6,799 nt of DNA, from the NCBI GenBank assembly GCA_030693105.1, contig JAUYBK010000106.1, positions 1 through 6,799 on the forward strand. The letters run 5' to 3'. This document shows positions 1 through 6,799 of this stretch, one piece after another. The notes beneath the pieces are model-generated. The model ran no database searches. It saw nothing but the letters and a program-made list of their open reading frames with translations, and was not told the origin of the DNA. The position numbers and the translations under genes were made by a program. The stretch comes from Methanobacteriaceae archaeon. Its GTDB lineage: Archaea; Methanobacteriota; Methanobacteria; Methanobacteriales; Methanobacteriaceae. How positions within the stretch are numbered: the first letter of the stretch is position 1; each line of letters opens with the position of its first letter.

Positions 1-120
1 GTATCCTAACTTTTTTTGATCCGAGGTAAAAACAGGCAGTCCAAAAGCAGGTGTCTGGGTGGATCGGAGTATGATACGGCCTCGGTTGGAGATTTGAAGG
101 ATGTTTCCCAGTTTCTTCAT
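1..120 (-). CDS. gar1: H/ACA RNP protein Gar1, N-terminal 40 codons (runs off left edge)
   Basis: Gar1 is a small beta-barrel protein of the H/ACA ribonucleoprotein. It binds the pseudouridine synthase Cbf5 and helps the enzyme turn over during guide-RNA-directed pseudouridylation of rRNA. Reading the minus strand from the ATG at 120-118 gives an uninterrupted 40 codons to the window edge. The protein begins MKKLGNILQISNRGRIILRS and continues with TPAFGLPVF and KKLGY. This follows the archaeal Gar1 pattern of an N-terminal (K/R)-LG-x-(V/I)-L, then a basic turn, a T-P-x-x-G-x-P-V-F segment and a K-x-(I/L)-G strand. The fGPv-PY signature that would confirm the family lies beyond the edge. No Shine-Dalgarno sequence precedes the ATG, which fits a short or absent leader. 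In many archaea gar1 is followed by the gene for transcription factor TFB, which may lie just left of the window; that is inference. The identification rests on a pattern remembered from the family and on only 40 residues. Confidence 0.8.
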   Translation of the reverse strand, partial: MKKLGNILQISNRGRIILRSTQTPAFGLPVFTSDQKKLGY

Positions 121-130
121 ATAATTAAAC

Positions 131-145
131 CGAAATGCTTATATA
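131..145 (+). promoter_or_regulatory. Opposing promoter-like BRE/TATA block
   Basis: On the plus strand CGAAATG (131-137) is followed by CTTATATA (138-145), which has the same layout as a methanobacterial BRE plus box A. It points right, where initiation would fall near 168 and transcription would run antisense into the 3' end of the membrane protein gene. No convincing plus-strand gene follows. It may be a promoter for an antisense or small RNA, or only the mirror arm of the inverted repeat that also contains the gar1 promoter. Confidence 0.3.
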
Positions 146-166
146 CAACTATCTGCTGAGAAGTGA

Positions 167-181
167 TATATAAATGTTTCG
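167..181 (-). promoter_or_regulatory. gar1: Promoter candidate for gar1 (BRE + TATA)
   Basis: On the minus strand a BRE-like CGAAACA (181-175) runs directly into TTTATATA (174-167), the usual archaeal box A form. Initiation about 25 nt further on would fall near 145, leaving a leader of roughly 25 nt before the gar1 ATG at 120. A second minus-strand TATA-like sequence (GTATATAAG, 147-139) lies closer to the gene and would give a leaderless transcript, so which box is used is open. Confidence 0.55.
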
Positions 182-210
182 ATACATTTAAGTTAAGGTG
201 CACCAAGTGG

Positions 211-216
211 AAAAAA
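211..216 (-). terminator. T-tract terminator candidate after the UPF0104 gene
   Basis: On the minus strand, 13 nt after the TGA stop of the membrane protein gene, there is an uninterrupted run of six T (216-211). Archaeal RNA polymerase commonly terminates on U-tracts without a hairpin. It lies between the three-gene operon and the separate gar1 promoter, which is where a terminator would be expected. Confidence 0.4.
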
Positions 217-229
217 GTTGGGATTTGTG

Positions 230-1300
230 TCAGGTATCGGCTGGGAGGGGCTGTTTTGCCATATTTTTGACCTTCTTTCCGTAGTAGATGGCAGCTAATG
301 CGCCAATGATGGTGGGTGCAATGTAGCTACCTAAACGGTCAATTAGACTGGCTGCTACAACAATATCTGCAGATACTCCTACTACCGCAAATAAAGCAAT
401 AAGAGTAGCTTCTCTTATTCCCCATGCACCGGGAAGAAGTGGGAGAAGTGATATCAGTATTCCTACAGTGTAAATAATTATGAGGGGTGATATTGGAGGG
501 TAACTTCCAATCGAAATGAAACAAACGTACATTCGGAGCATATCCAGTCCCCACATAACGAATGAAAGAAAAAAACCAATAACGAAAACTTTTTTATCTT
601 TAAGGGCAGTTTTAAAACCACCGGAAAAACGGTTGATATAGAAAGATAGCTTCTCCGCTACCTCAACAAAACTAAGGGGATTTTTGGCAACCTTGATAAA
701 AAAAGGATATACTGATTTGGCTAAGCGAATGACAATTCTTAAGGTTACTTCTTTGTTGAGGCCAGTGTAGAGCAGAATTCCAAAGAGGGTCATGGAAAAT
801 ATGATCATCACGCTGACTATGAACTTAGTGAAGAGGGGAATGTTCCAACCCAGAATGAATACTGCTGACAAAATGGATATCAAAACGAAGGGTAAAAACT
901 CGAATACTCGGTCAGCAGTCGAGGACGCGAATCCAATCTCGAAAGGAGTTCCTTCCACCTCCCGCAAAAGATATGCGCGCAAGGGCTCTCCTCCTGCAGC
1001 ACTGGGGGTAATGTTATTACCAAAAAGACTGGCAAAAAGCATCACGAGGAGCGTGCTGAATTTAGGGGCTTCGTCCACTAAGTCCAAGATAATTTTCCAC
1101 CGTAACGTCCAAACTATAATGATAGCTCCTTCTAAGACAAAGCTTAAGAGTATTAACTGCCAACTAGCCTTTTTAATGACATTAATGATGTCGTTAAATC
1201 CAATAAGGAATGAAATGGCAAATATGAGGAAGAAAGATATGGTGAAGGTTAAAATAATTTTCCACTTGTGTTTACGGATGATCTCATAAGTGTCCTGCAT
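230..1300 (-). CDS. UPF0104 / AglD-like (flippase-like, LPG synthase TM region) membrane protein
   Basis: This 356-residue polytopic membrane protein belongs to UPF0104 (COG0392), the family related to the membrane part of bacterial lysylphosphatidylglycerol synthase and to haloarchaeal AglD. Substrate and reaction are not known for most archaeal members; glycolipid or isoprenoid-lipid handling is a guess. About eight to nine hydrophobic segments are visible, roughly at 14-34, 48-66, 82-98, 131-150, 158-180, 236-262, 270-290, 298-317 and 322-340. Conserved family elements are seen in order: GNNITPSAAGGEPLRA (94-109), D130-R131 on a membrane boundary, LPGAWGIRE (289-297) and D321-R322. The chain starts with a short charged segment and ends in a basic tail (GKKVKNMAK), which suggests a cytoplasmic C-terminus by the positive-inside rule. 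The ATG start is supported by AGGAG (1312-1308 on the minus strand) with a 7-nt spacer. It is the last gene of an operon with the RraA-like and DUF211 genes, and the gap to the RraA-like gene is only 16 nt. No amino-acyl transferase domain is attached. Confidence 0.85.
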   Translation of the reverse strand: MQDTYEIIRKHKWKIILTFTISFFLIFAISFLIGFNDIINVIKKASWQLILLSFVLEGAIIIVWTLRWKIILDLVDEAPKFSTLLVMLFASLFGNNITPSAAGGEPLRAYLLREVEGTPFEIGFASSTADRVFEFLPFVLISILSAVFILGWNIPLFTKFIVSVMIIFSMTLFGILLYTGLNKEVTLRIVIRLAKSVYPFFIKVAKNPLSFVEVAEKLSFYINRFSGGFKTALKDKKVFVIGFFLSFVMWGLDMLRMYVCFISIGSYPPISPLIIIYTVGILISLLPLLPGAWGIREATLIALFAVVGVSADIVVAASLIDRLGSYIAPTIIGALAAIYYGKKVKNMAKQPLPADT

Positions 1301-1316
1301 TCACTAACTCCTAAAA

Positions 1317-1976
1317 TTAAATTCCAATTATATCTTTTAGAGATTTGCCACTTTTAATTAGATTTAAAATACGTTCTTCATTTTCTTTTATTTTTAAAGC
1401 AGCAGATATAACCTCTTTATAGTTTTCTTGAGGTACTAGTACCACTCCTCCGTCGTCGGCAATAACGGTATCTCCCGGGGACACGATTAAGTTGTCAAAA
1501 TGAAGTGGAACATTTACTTCCCCTTCTGATAAGGGGGTACCAGCATTAGGAACTATAGAACGTGAAAAAATAGGATAATCAAGATATTTGACTTCTGTAA
1601 CATCTCGCGCAGCTCCGTAGATTATAGTGCCTTGTATGCCCTTATTTTGAGCATTTATTGAGGTCAACTCTCCCCATATTGCTTTATCATCATTTTCAGA
1701 CTGTAAAAATAAAATTTCACCAGGTTTAGCCAGCTCAATGGCATTTAAGACGGTGCCCCAATCAGCAGAACTGGTTTTGGCCGTAATAACTTTCCCCATT
1801 ATCCTAAAACCATCTTTTATAGGTCTCACGTTAGGGATCACACCGGACTTTCCCAATAAATTATCTACTGCATCCGATATCTGGGATGTGGAAAGTTCAT
1901 TCTTTCCAACTTCGGGTTTTACGGATGAAAACTCTTCCATTAATAACTTAGGAGAAATTTTCATTTTTCGTGTCAT
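1317..1976 (-). CDS. RraA-like / HMG-CHA aldolase-fold protein (COG0684), stand-alone
   Basis: This 219-residue protein belongs to the RraA family (COG0684), often mislabelled menaquinone methyltransferase. Members include the RNase E regulator RraA and metal-dependent 4-hydroxy-4-methyl-2-oxoglutarate aldolases; in archaea the domain is also found fused to hexulose-6-phosphate synthase. The family core is visible: S34-D35-A36-V37-D38 near the N-terminus, WGEL at 101-104, YGAARD at 120-125, and GDTVIADDGGVVLVP at 168-182. By my reading R124 and D125 match the substrate-binding Arg and metal-binding Asp of the aldolases, and E103 sits where those aldolases have a second acidic metal ligand (21 residues before the Arg). 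The aldolase fold and possible metal binding are therefore supported, while the substrate is unknown. Methanogens lack menaquinone, so the old name cannot apply. The ATG start lies 5 nt after the DUF211 stop and a weak AGGA overlaps the end of that gene, which suggests coupled translation. An internal start at M5 is possible. Confidence 0.82.
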   Translation of the reverse strand: MTRKMKISPKLLMEEFSSVKPEVGKNELSTSQISDAVDNLLGKSGVIPNVRPIKDGFRIMGKVITAKTSSADWGTVLNAIELAKPGEILFLQSENDDKAIWGELTSINAQNKGIQGTIIYGAARDVTEVKYLDYPIFSRSIVPNAGTPLSEGEVNVPLHFDNLIVSPGDTVIADDGGVVLVPQENYKEVISAALKIKENEERILNLIKSGKSLKDIIGI

Positions 1977-1981
1977 GGTAA

Positions 1982-2272
1982 CTAATCCTGGGGGGTGGTT
2001 ACTTCTTCTACCATGGTTCTTCCGGCTACTACTTCGTCTACACTATGAATTGAACCACCGTACTGTTCAATTGCTTCAGTAATCTCTTCATAATTCAAGT
2101 CATTACCTTGCATAGTAACCTTGATGTTTTCAGTTTCCTTATCAATTTCCATCAAAGTAACGTTGACTCCCTCCACGCCACCTAATTCACTTAAAAATTT
2201 AGCAAAATGAGGTAAAGTTGGTTCGTGAGGTTTTAATATATCTAAAACTATTCTTATTAGGCCTTCTGCCAA
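1982..2272 (-). CDS. DUF211 domain protein (MTH889-like), TTG start
   Basis: This 96-residue soluble protein belongs to DUF211, an archaeal family without an assigned biochemical role. Structural genomics work on the M. thermautotrophicus member (MTH889, from memory) showed a ferredoxin-like alpha/beta fold that forms rings. The sequence fits beta-alpha-beta-beta-alpha-beta: strand IRIVLDILKP (6-15), helix around 19-30, two strands at 33-54, helix NYEEITEAIEQYG (60-72) and strand SIHSVDEVVAG (74-84). The LDILKPHEP block and the SVDEVVAG block are typical of the family. The start codon is TTG (2272-2270), fixed by a strong GGAGG (2285-2281 on the minus strand) 8 nt upstream; no in-frame ATG would retain the first strand. 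It is the first gene of the operon with the RraA-like and membrane protein genes. An acidic tail (VEEVTTPQD) closes the protein. A regulatory or small-molecule-binding role would fit the fold, but that is a guess. Confidence 0.85.
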   Translation of the reverse strand: MAEGLIRIVLDILKPHEPTLPHFAKFLSELGGVEGVNVTLMEIDKETENIKVTMQGNDLNYEEITEAIEQYGGSIHSVDEVVAGRTMVEEVTTPQD

Positions 2273-2280
2273 TTTTATAT

Positions 2281-2285
2281 CCTCC
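2281..2285 (-). promoter_or_regulatory. Shine-Dalgarno that fixes the TTG start of the DUF211 gene
   Basis: The minus strand reads GGAGG followed by an 8-nt spacer and TTG. This is the strongest ribosome binding site on the minus strand and makes a TTG start credible. Confidence 0.75.
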
Positions 2286-2335
2286 GCAAATTTTTAAATC
2301 TGCATTATTACTGTAATGTCTTTATTTCTGGTGCA

Positions 2336-2353
2336 GAATATTTAAAACTTTGT
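2336..2353 (-). promoter_or_regulatory. Promoter candidate for the DUF211-RraA-UPF0104 operon
   Basis: On the minus strand ACAAAG (2353-2348) precedes TTTTAAATATTC (2347-2336), a BRE-like plus TATA-like pair. Initiation about 25 nt downstream would fall near 2316 and give a leader of about 45 nt carrying the GGAGG. Other A+T-rich TATA-like stretches lie further upstream (for example near 2383-2394), so the assignment is tentative. Confidence 0.4.
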
Positions 2354-2512
2354 CTTACACTTTTAAAAAAATCATGTTAAAGAGTTATAAATATTATAAA
2401 CAGTTTTTATTTTAAATATTTGCTTCAATTAGAGTTTTTGGACTTATGAAATCCTAATGGAGAGTTTTAGAAATGTTAACAGAATAGAAGGATGTTGGGG
2501 CATTACTTCAAT

Positions 2513-2520
2513 TTTATATA
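2513..2520 (+). promoter_or_regulatory. TATA box candidate for the small Toprim gene
   Basis: TTTATATA at this position is the canonical archaeal box A. Initiation near 2540-2545 would give a leader of about 30-35 nt that includes the TAAGGA ribosome binding site at 2563-2568. The sequence just upstream is not a strong BRE, and a second A/T-rich stretch (2527-2540) could compete. Confidence 0.5.
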
Positions 2521-2575
2521 TGAGATAAATTATATTATTTCGTAGATACTTGTTAGCACCATTAAGGAATTTATC

Positions 2576-2992
2576 ATGAGTTTTAATAGCTTGTCCAACA
2601 TCATTGAAGAACTTAAGATTCAGGCAAAAGAGGGGATTCCACTTCTCGTGGAGGGCAAAAAGGATGAAAGAGCCCTCGGGGAACTGGGTATTCAGGGTAA
2701 TTTTATTAAGGTTTCAGGTTCGGGTCTTAAACTCTTCGAAATCGCGGAAATCGCTGCAGAATCACCACGAGTGGTTATTCTAACTGACTTTGACAGGAAG
2801 GGTAGTGAACTTGCCCAGAGACTAGCGGATGATATTCAAGGACTTGGTTGTCATCCCGACCTCCTTTTCAGGAAAAAAATCATGGCGATTACTAATCGCT
2901 ACATTAAAGACATTGAAAGCCTTCCACGCCACATGGACAATCTGGCGCTTGAAGAATTCCCTATGGGTGCGCACTGGTATTATTATCATTAG
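2576..2992 (+). CDS. Small stand-alone Toprim-domain protein (COG1658-like)
   Basis: This 138-residue protein consists almost entirely of one Toprim domain, the metal-binding fold shared by primases, type IA/II topoisomerases, OLD nucleases, RecR and RNase M5. The first motif is VEGKKDERAL, with the catalytic-type Glu at 26 and a following Asp at 30. The second is LTDFDRKGSEL, with D71 and D73 as the DxD metal pair. Both are intact, so it should bind Mg2+ and may cut, join or extend nucleic acid. It is the size of the archaeal small primase-like proteins and of the Toprim part of RNase M5, whose substrate is 5S rRNA precursor in Bacillus; that activity cannot be assumed here. A short C-terminal segment (about 99-138) ends in an aromatic/His cluster (HWYYYH). 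The ATG start has TAAGGA 7 nt upstream. It lies 83 nt before dnaG on the same strand, so two Toprim proteins are adjacent, but the T9 tract between them suggests separate transcripts. Confidence 0.85.
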   Translation: MSFNSLSNIIEELKIQAKEGIPLLVEGKKDERALGELGIQGNFIKVSGSGLKLFEIAEIAAESPRVVILTDFDRKGSELAQRLADDIQGLGCHPDLLFRKKIMAITNRYIKDIESLPRHMDNLALEEFPMGAHWYYYH

Positions 2993-3020
2993 TATTGTTT
3001 AGATACAAAGCGAGCTGGCG

Positions 3021-3041
3021 CGATATTTTTTTTTAATATCG
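3021..3041 (+). terminator. T9 tract in the loop of a perfect 7-bp inverted repeat
   Basis: CGATATT (3021-3027) pairs perfectly with AATATCG (3035-3041) and encloses T-only sequence; the full T run covers 3026-3034. It follows the stop of the small Toprim gene by 28 nt. A U-tract of nine is a plausible archaeal terminator for that gene. The same A/T block ends about 35 nt before the dnaG start and could instead hold the dnaG TATA element. A second 7-bp inverted repeat, TAGATAC (3000-3006) with GTATCTA (3048-3054), surrounds it. Confidence 0.45.
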
Positions 3042-3062
3042 TTAAAAGTATCTATACCTATC

Positions 3063-3068
3063 AGGAGG
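3063..3068 (+). promoter_or_regulatory. dnaG: Shine-Dalgarno of dnaG
   Basis: A full AGGAGG stands 7 nt before the ATG at 3076, the strongest ribosome binding site in the window, and settles the dnaG start. Confidence 0.85.
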
Positions 3069-3075
3069 CCCAAAT

Positions 3076-4227
<1,152 letters not shown>

Positions 4228-4240
4228 CTTTAATAAAATG

Positions 4241-4263
4241 AGCCGGTCTTCGGGCCGGCTTTT
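4241..4263 (+). terminator. TTCG-capped hairpin after dnaG, followed by TTTT
   Basis: AGCCGGTC (4241-4248) pairs with GGCCGGCT (4253-4260) over eight base pairs with one G-T wobble. The loop TTCG (4249-4252) is closed by C-G, which in RNA is the exceptionally stable cUUCGg tetraloop. Four T follow (4260-4263), then AAAA. The layout resembles a bacterial intrinsic terminator, though the T run is short and archaeal polymerases mainly need a U-tract. It may instead protect the dnaG 3' end or separate expression of dnaG from the ATPase gene. The adjoining TTTTAAAAC (4260-4268) could be a weak TATA element for the next gene. Confidence 0.65.
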
Positions 4264-4296
4264 AAAACATTCTAGTGGGCCATTATAACAAATTCC

Positions 4297-4302
4297 AGGG
4301 GA
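4297..4302 (+). promoter_or_regulatory. Shine-Dalgarno that fixes the start of the LonB-like gene
   Basis: AGGGGA lies 5 nt before the ATG at 4308. The reading frame is open upstream to a GTG at 4275, but that codon has no ribosome binding site and the intervening residues show no family similarity, so 4308 is preferred. A further ATG at 4320 is too far from this site. Confidence 0.7.
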
Positions 4303-4307
4303 TTCAA

Positions 4308-5819
<1,512 letters not shown>

Positions 5820-5849
5820 TTAGCAAAATCATCCATAGTATCCATTAAC

Positions 5850-6799
5850 ATGAATTCCTACCCCAATCAAAGTTGGAAGGGCAACCCTGAAACTTCTGGA
5901 GATATTAAGGCACACTCTGATGGTTCATATATTTCGGAGGGTGAAAACATTCTGGATGCATTTGACTTCCCGGATATGATGGAAGACTACTTGATGGAAC
6001 TGGAAATTCGTAACTATTCTCCCAACACTATTAAAACCTACCGTTCAATCATAAATGGGTTTTACAAGTTTTTACTAAATGAGAAGAATCTGGATGATAT
6101 TCGTCTTATTTTAAAGTCTTTTAAGCGTTACATAAGATATTTGAAACGTGAAAAACTGGTCTCCCAGAACTATATTTACCTGGTAACGGTGGTATTAAAG
6201 AAATTCTTTGAATTTGGGGGTATTTCTATTTTAGACGATGTTAAAACTCCAAAAAGAACTAAATCTCTCCCTAAGTCCCTTAACGAAGAGGAGGTTAAGA
6301 AGCTTATCCATGCCATTGACGGTCATCAAGATGATTCTCATAAGAAACAGGCATTTAAACTAAGGAATAAGGTTTTACTTGCTTTATTATATTCTACTGG
6401 GCTTCGGGTTTCGGAACTGGTTTTTCTGGAAACTGACAGTGTGGACCTGGAGGAAAGGACCATCCGGATCAGGGGAAAGGGAGAAAAAGATCGTATAGTC
6501 CTTTTCGATGATAATACGAGGATTTTAATTGAAGATTATTTGGATAAAAGGCCGGGTGAGGGGGATTATCTTTTCTTGAACCGTTCCGGTAATCACTTAA
6601 CTACCCGTTATGTCCAGATGATGATCAAGGACTATGCTACTGCGGCGGGAATTAAAAAGAGAGTAACACCACACATTTTACGTCACTCCTTTGCCACTCA
6701 TCTATTAAAAAACGGCGTGGATATAAGAGCTATTCAGCAGCTTTTAGGTCATTCAAACCTTTCTACTACGCAAATATATACCAGTGTGGATATGCAAAC
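5850..6799 (+). CDS. xerA: XerA tyrosine recombinase, C-terminus cut by right edge
   Basis: Archaeal XerA resolves chromosome dimers by site-specific recombination at dif, working alone rather than as a XerC/XerD pair. The reading frame is open for 316 codons to the window edge. The N-terminal core-binding (SAM-like) domain spans about 43-130 (MEDYLMELEIRNYSPNTIKTY). The catalytic domain follows with all six expected residues: R186 in TGLRVSEL, K210 in RGKGEKDR, H275 and R278 in HILRHSFATH, H301 in LLGHSNLSTT, and the nucleophile Y310 in QIYTSV. The spacing R186-K210 (24) and H301-Y310 (9) is that of XerD. Only a few C-terminal residues can be missing. The chosen ATG has no ribosome binding site and adds about 40 polar residues before the conserved domain. 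A GGAGG at 5936-5940 inside the gene leaves an internal start possible, though no good start codon follows it. It is 30 nt from the LonB-like stop and in the same frame, so co-transcription is likely. Confidence 0.95.
   Translation, partial: MNSYPNQSWKGNPETSGDIKAHSDGSYISEGENILDAFDFPDMMEDYLMELEIRNYSPNTIKTYRSIINGFYKFLLNEKNLDDIRLILKSFKRYIRYLKREKLVSQNYIYLVTVVLKKFFEFGGISILDDVKTPKRTKSLPKSLNEEEVKKLIHAIDGHQDDSHKKQAFKLRNKVLLALLYSTGLRVSELVFLETDSVDLEERTIRIRGKGEKDRIVLFDDNTRILIEDYLDKRPGEGDYLFLNRSGNHLTTRYVQMMIKDYATAAGIKKRVTPHILRHSFATHLLKNGVDIRAIQQLLGHSNLSTTQIYTSVDMQ

Larger units (their letters stand above)
131..181. repeat. Imperfect inverted repeat made of two promoter-like arms
   Basis: The left arm CGAAATGCTTATATA (131-145) and the right arm TATATAAATGTTTCG (167-181) pair at 12 of 15 positions, with a 21-nt centre (146-166). 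Each arm reads as BRE plus TATA towards the centre, so the symmetry is that of two promoters facing one another. The mismatches are the three bases between the TATA and BRE parts. Confidence 0.6.
2273..2575. other. 303-nt A+T-rich divergent intergenic region
   Basis: This region separates the minus-strand DUF211 operon from the plus-strand Toprim gene. It is markedly more A+T-rich than the flanking genes. It contains the ribosome binding sites and promoter candidates of both directions and, between them, an AGAGTT element at 2381 and AGAGTTTT elements at 2431 and 2461. I find no ORF longer than about 17 codons on the plus strand, no tRNA-like fold and no convincing small RNA gene in it. Confidence 0.6.

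Noticed and set aside
163..270. 35-codon plus-strand frame starting GTG after the rightward promoter-like block, with three cysteines
   Set aside because: It overlaps the 3' end of the UPF0104 gene, has no ribosome binding site, and its cysteine spacing matches no zinc motif I know; the promoter itself is doubtful.
792..1289. 165-codon plus-strand reading frame opposite the UPF0104 gene
   Set aside because: It is antisense to a well-supported membrane protein gene, its product is a basic, low-complexity sequence without a recognisable family, and no promoter or ribosome binding site fits it.
1317..1976. Menaquinone biosynthesis methyltransferase
   Set aside because: This is a historical mislabel of the RraA family: no S-adenosylmethionine-binding motif is present, and methanogens do not make menaquinone.
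3000..3054. dif-like recombination site for XerA
   Set aside because: The TAGATAC and GTATCTA arms are 41 nt apart, whereas dif-type sites have two arms of about 11 nt around a spacer of about 6 nt.
4275..4307. GTG start giving 11 extra residues to the LonB-like protein
   Set aside because: No ribosome binding site precedes it, while AGGGGA is well placed for the ATG at 4308; the extra residues show no conserved pattern.

Overview
The window looks like part of the chromosome of a methanogenic archaeon of the order Methanobacteriales, most likely a mesophilic Methanobacterium-type organism. The evidence is a short archaeal DnaG, an archaeal XerA recombinase, a Gar1 fragment, a DUF211 protein, an archaeal LonB-type AAA+ ATPase, A/T-rich TATA boxes of the TTTATATA type with purine-rich BRE-like sequence, and AGGAGG-like ribosome binding sites. 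Species assignment is inference. From memory only, Methanothermobacter thermautotrophicus has UPF0104, DUF211 and XerA homologues with close locus numbers (about MTH887, MTH889 and MTH893), which suggests that this gene order is old and conserved in the order.

Left part, minus strand (1-2272): the first 40 codons of gar1 (120 to 1, running off the window) lie downstream of a three-gene minus-strand operon. That operon is a DUF211 protein (TTG start), a stand-alone RraA-like protein and a UPF0104/AglD-like membrane protein, with gaps of 5 and 16 nt and Shine-Dalgarno sequences in or next to the gaps. The 109-nt spacer between the membrane protein gene and gar1 holds a T-tract terminator candidate and two promoter-like BRE/TATA blocks arranged as an inverted repeat.

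Centre (2273-2575): a 303-nt A+T-rich divergent intergenic region with promoter candidates for both directions.

Right part, plus strand (2576-6799): a small Toprim-domain protein, the archaeal DnaG (also Toprim), a LonB-like AAA+ ATPase and an XerA tyrosine recombinase truncated by the right edge. The small Toprim gene and dnaG are separated by a T9 tract sitting in the loop of an inverted repeat. dnaG is followed by a very stable-looking hairpin capped by a TTCG loop. The ATPase and xerA are only 30 nt apart and in the same reading frame.

The right half groups nucleic-acid functions (DnaG in RNA processing or priming, XerA in chromosome dimer resolution, a small Toprim protein) with an unusual ATPase. 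The ATPase matches the AAA+ part of archaeal LonB closely but ends before any protease domain, and carries a four-cysteine zinc-ribbon-like insert with no membrane segments. This is the best candidate in the window for an undescribed activity. I see no mobile element, CRISPR array, tRNA or rRNA.
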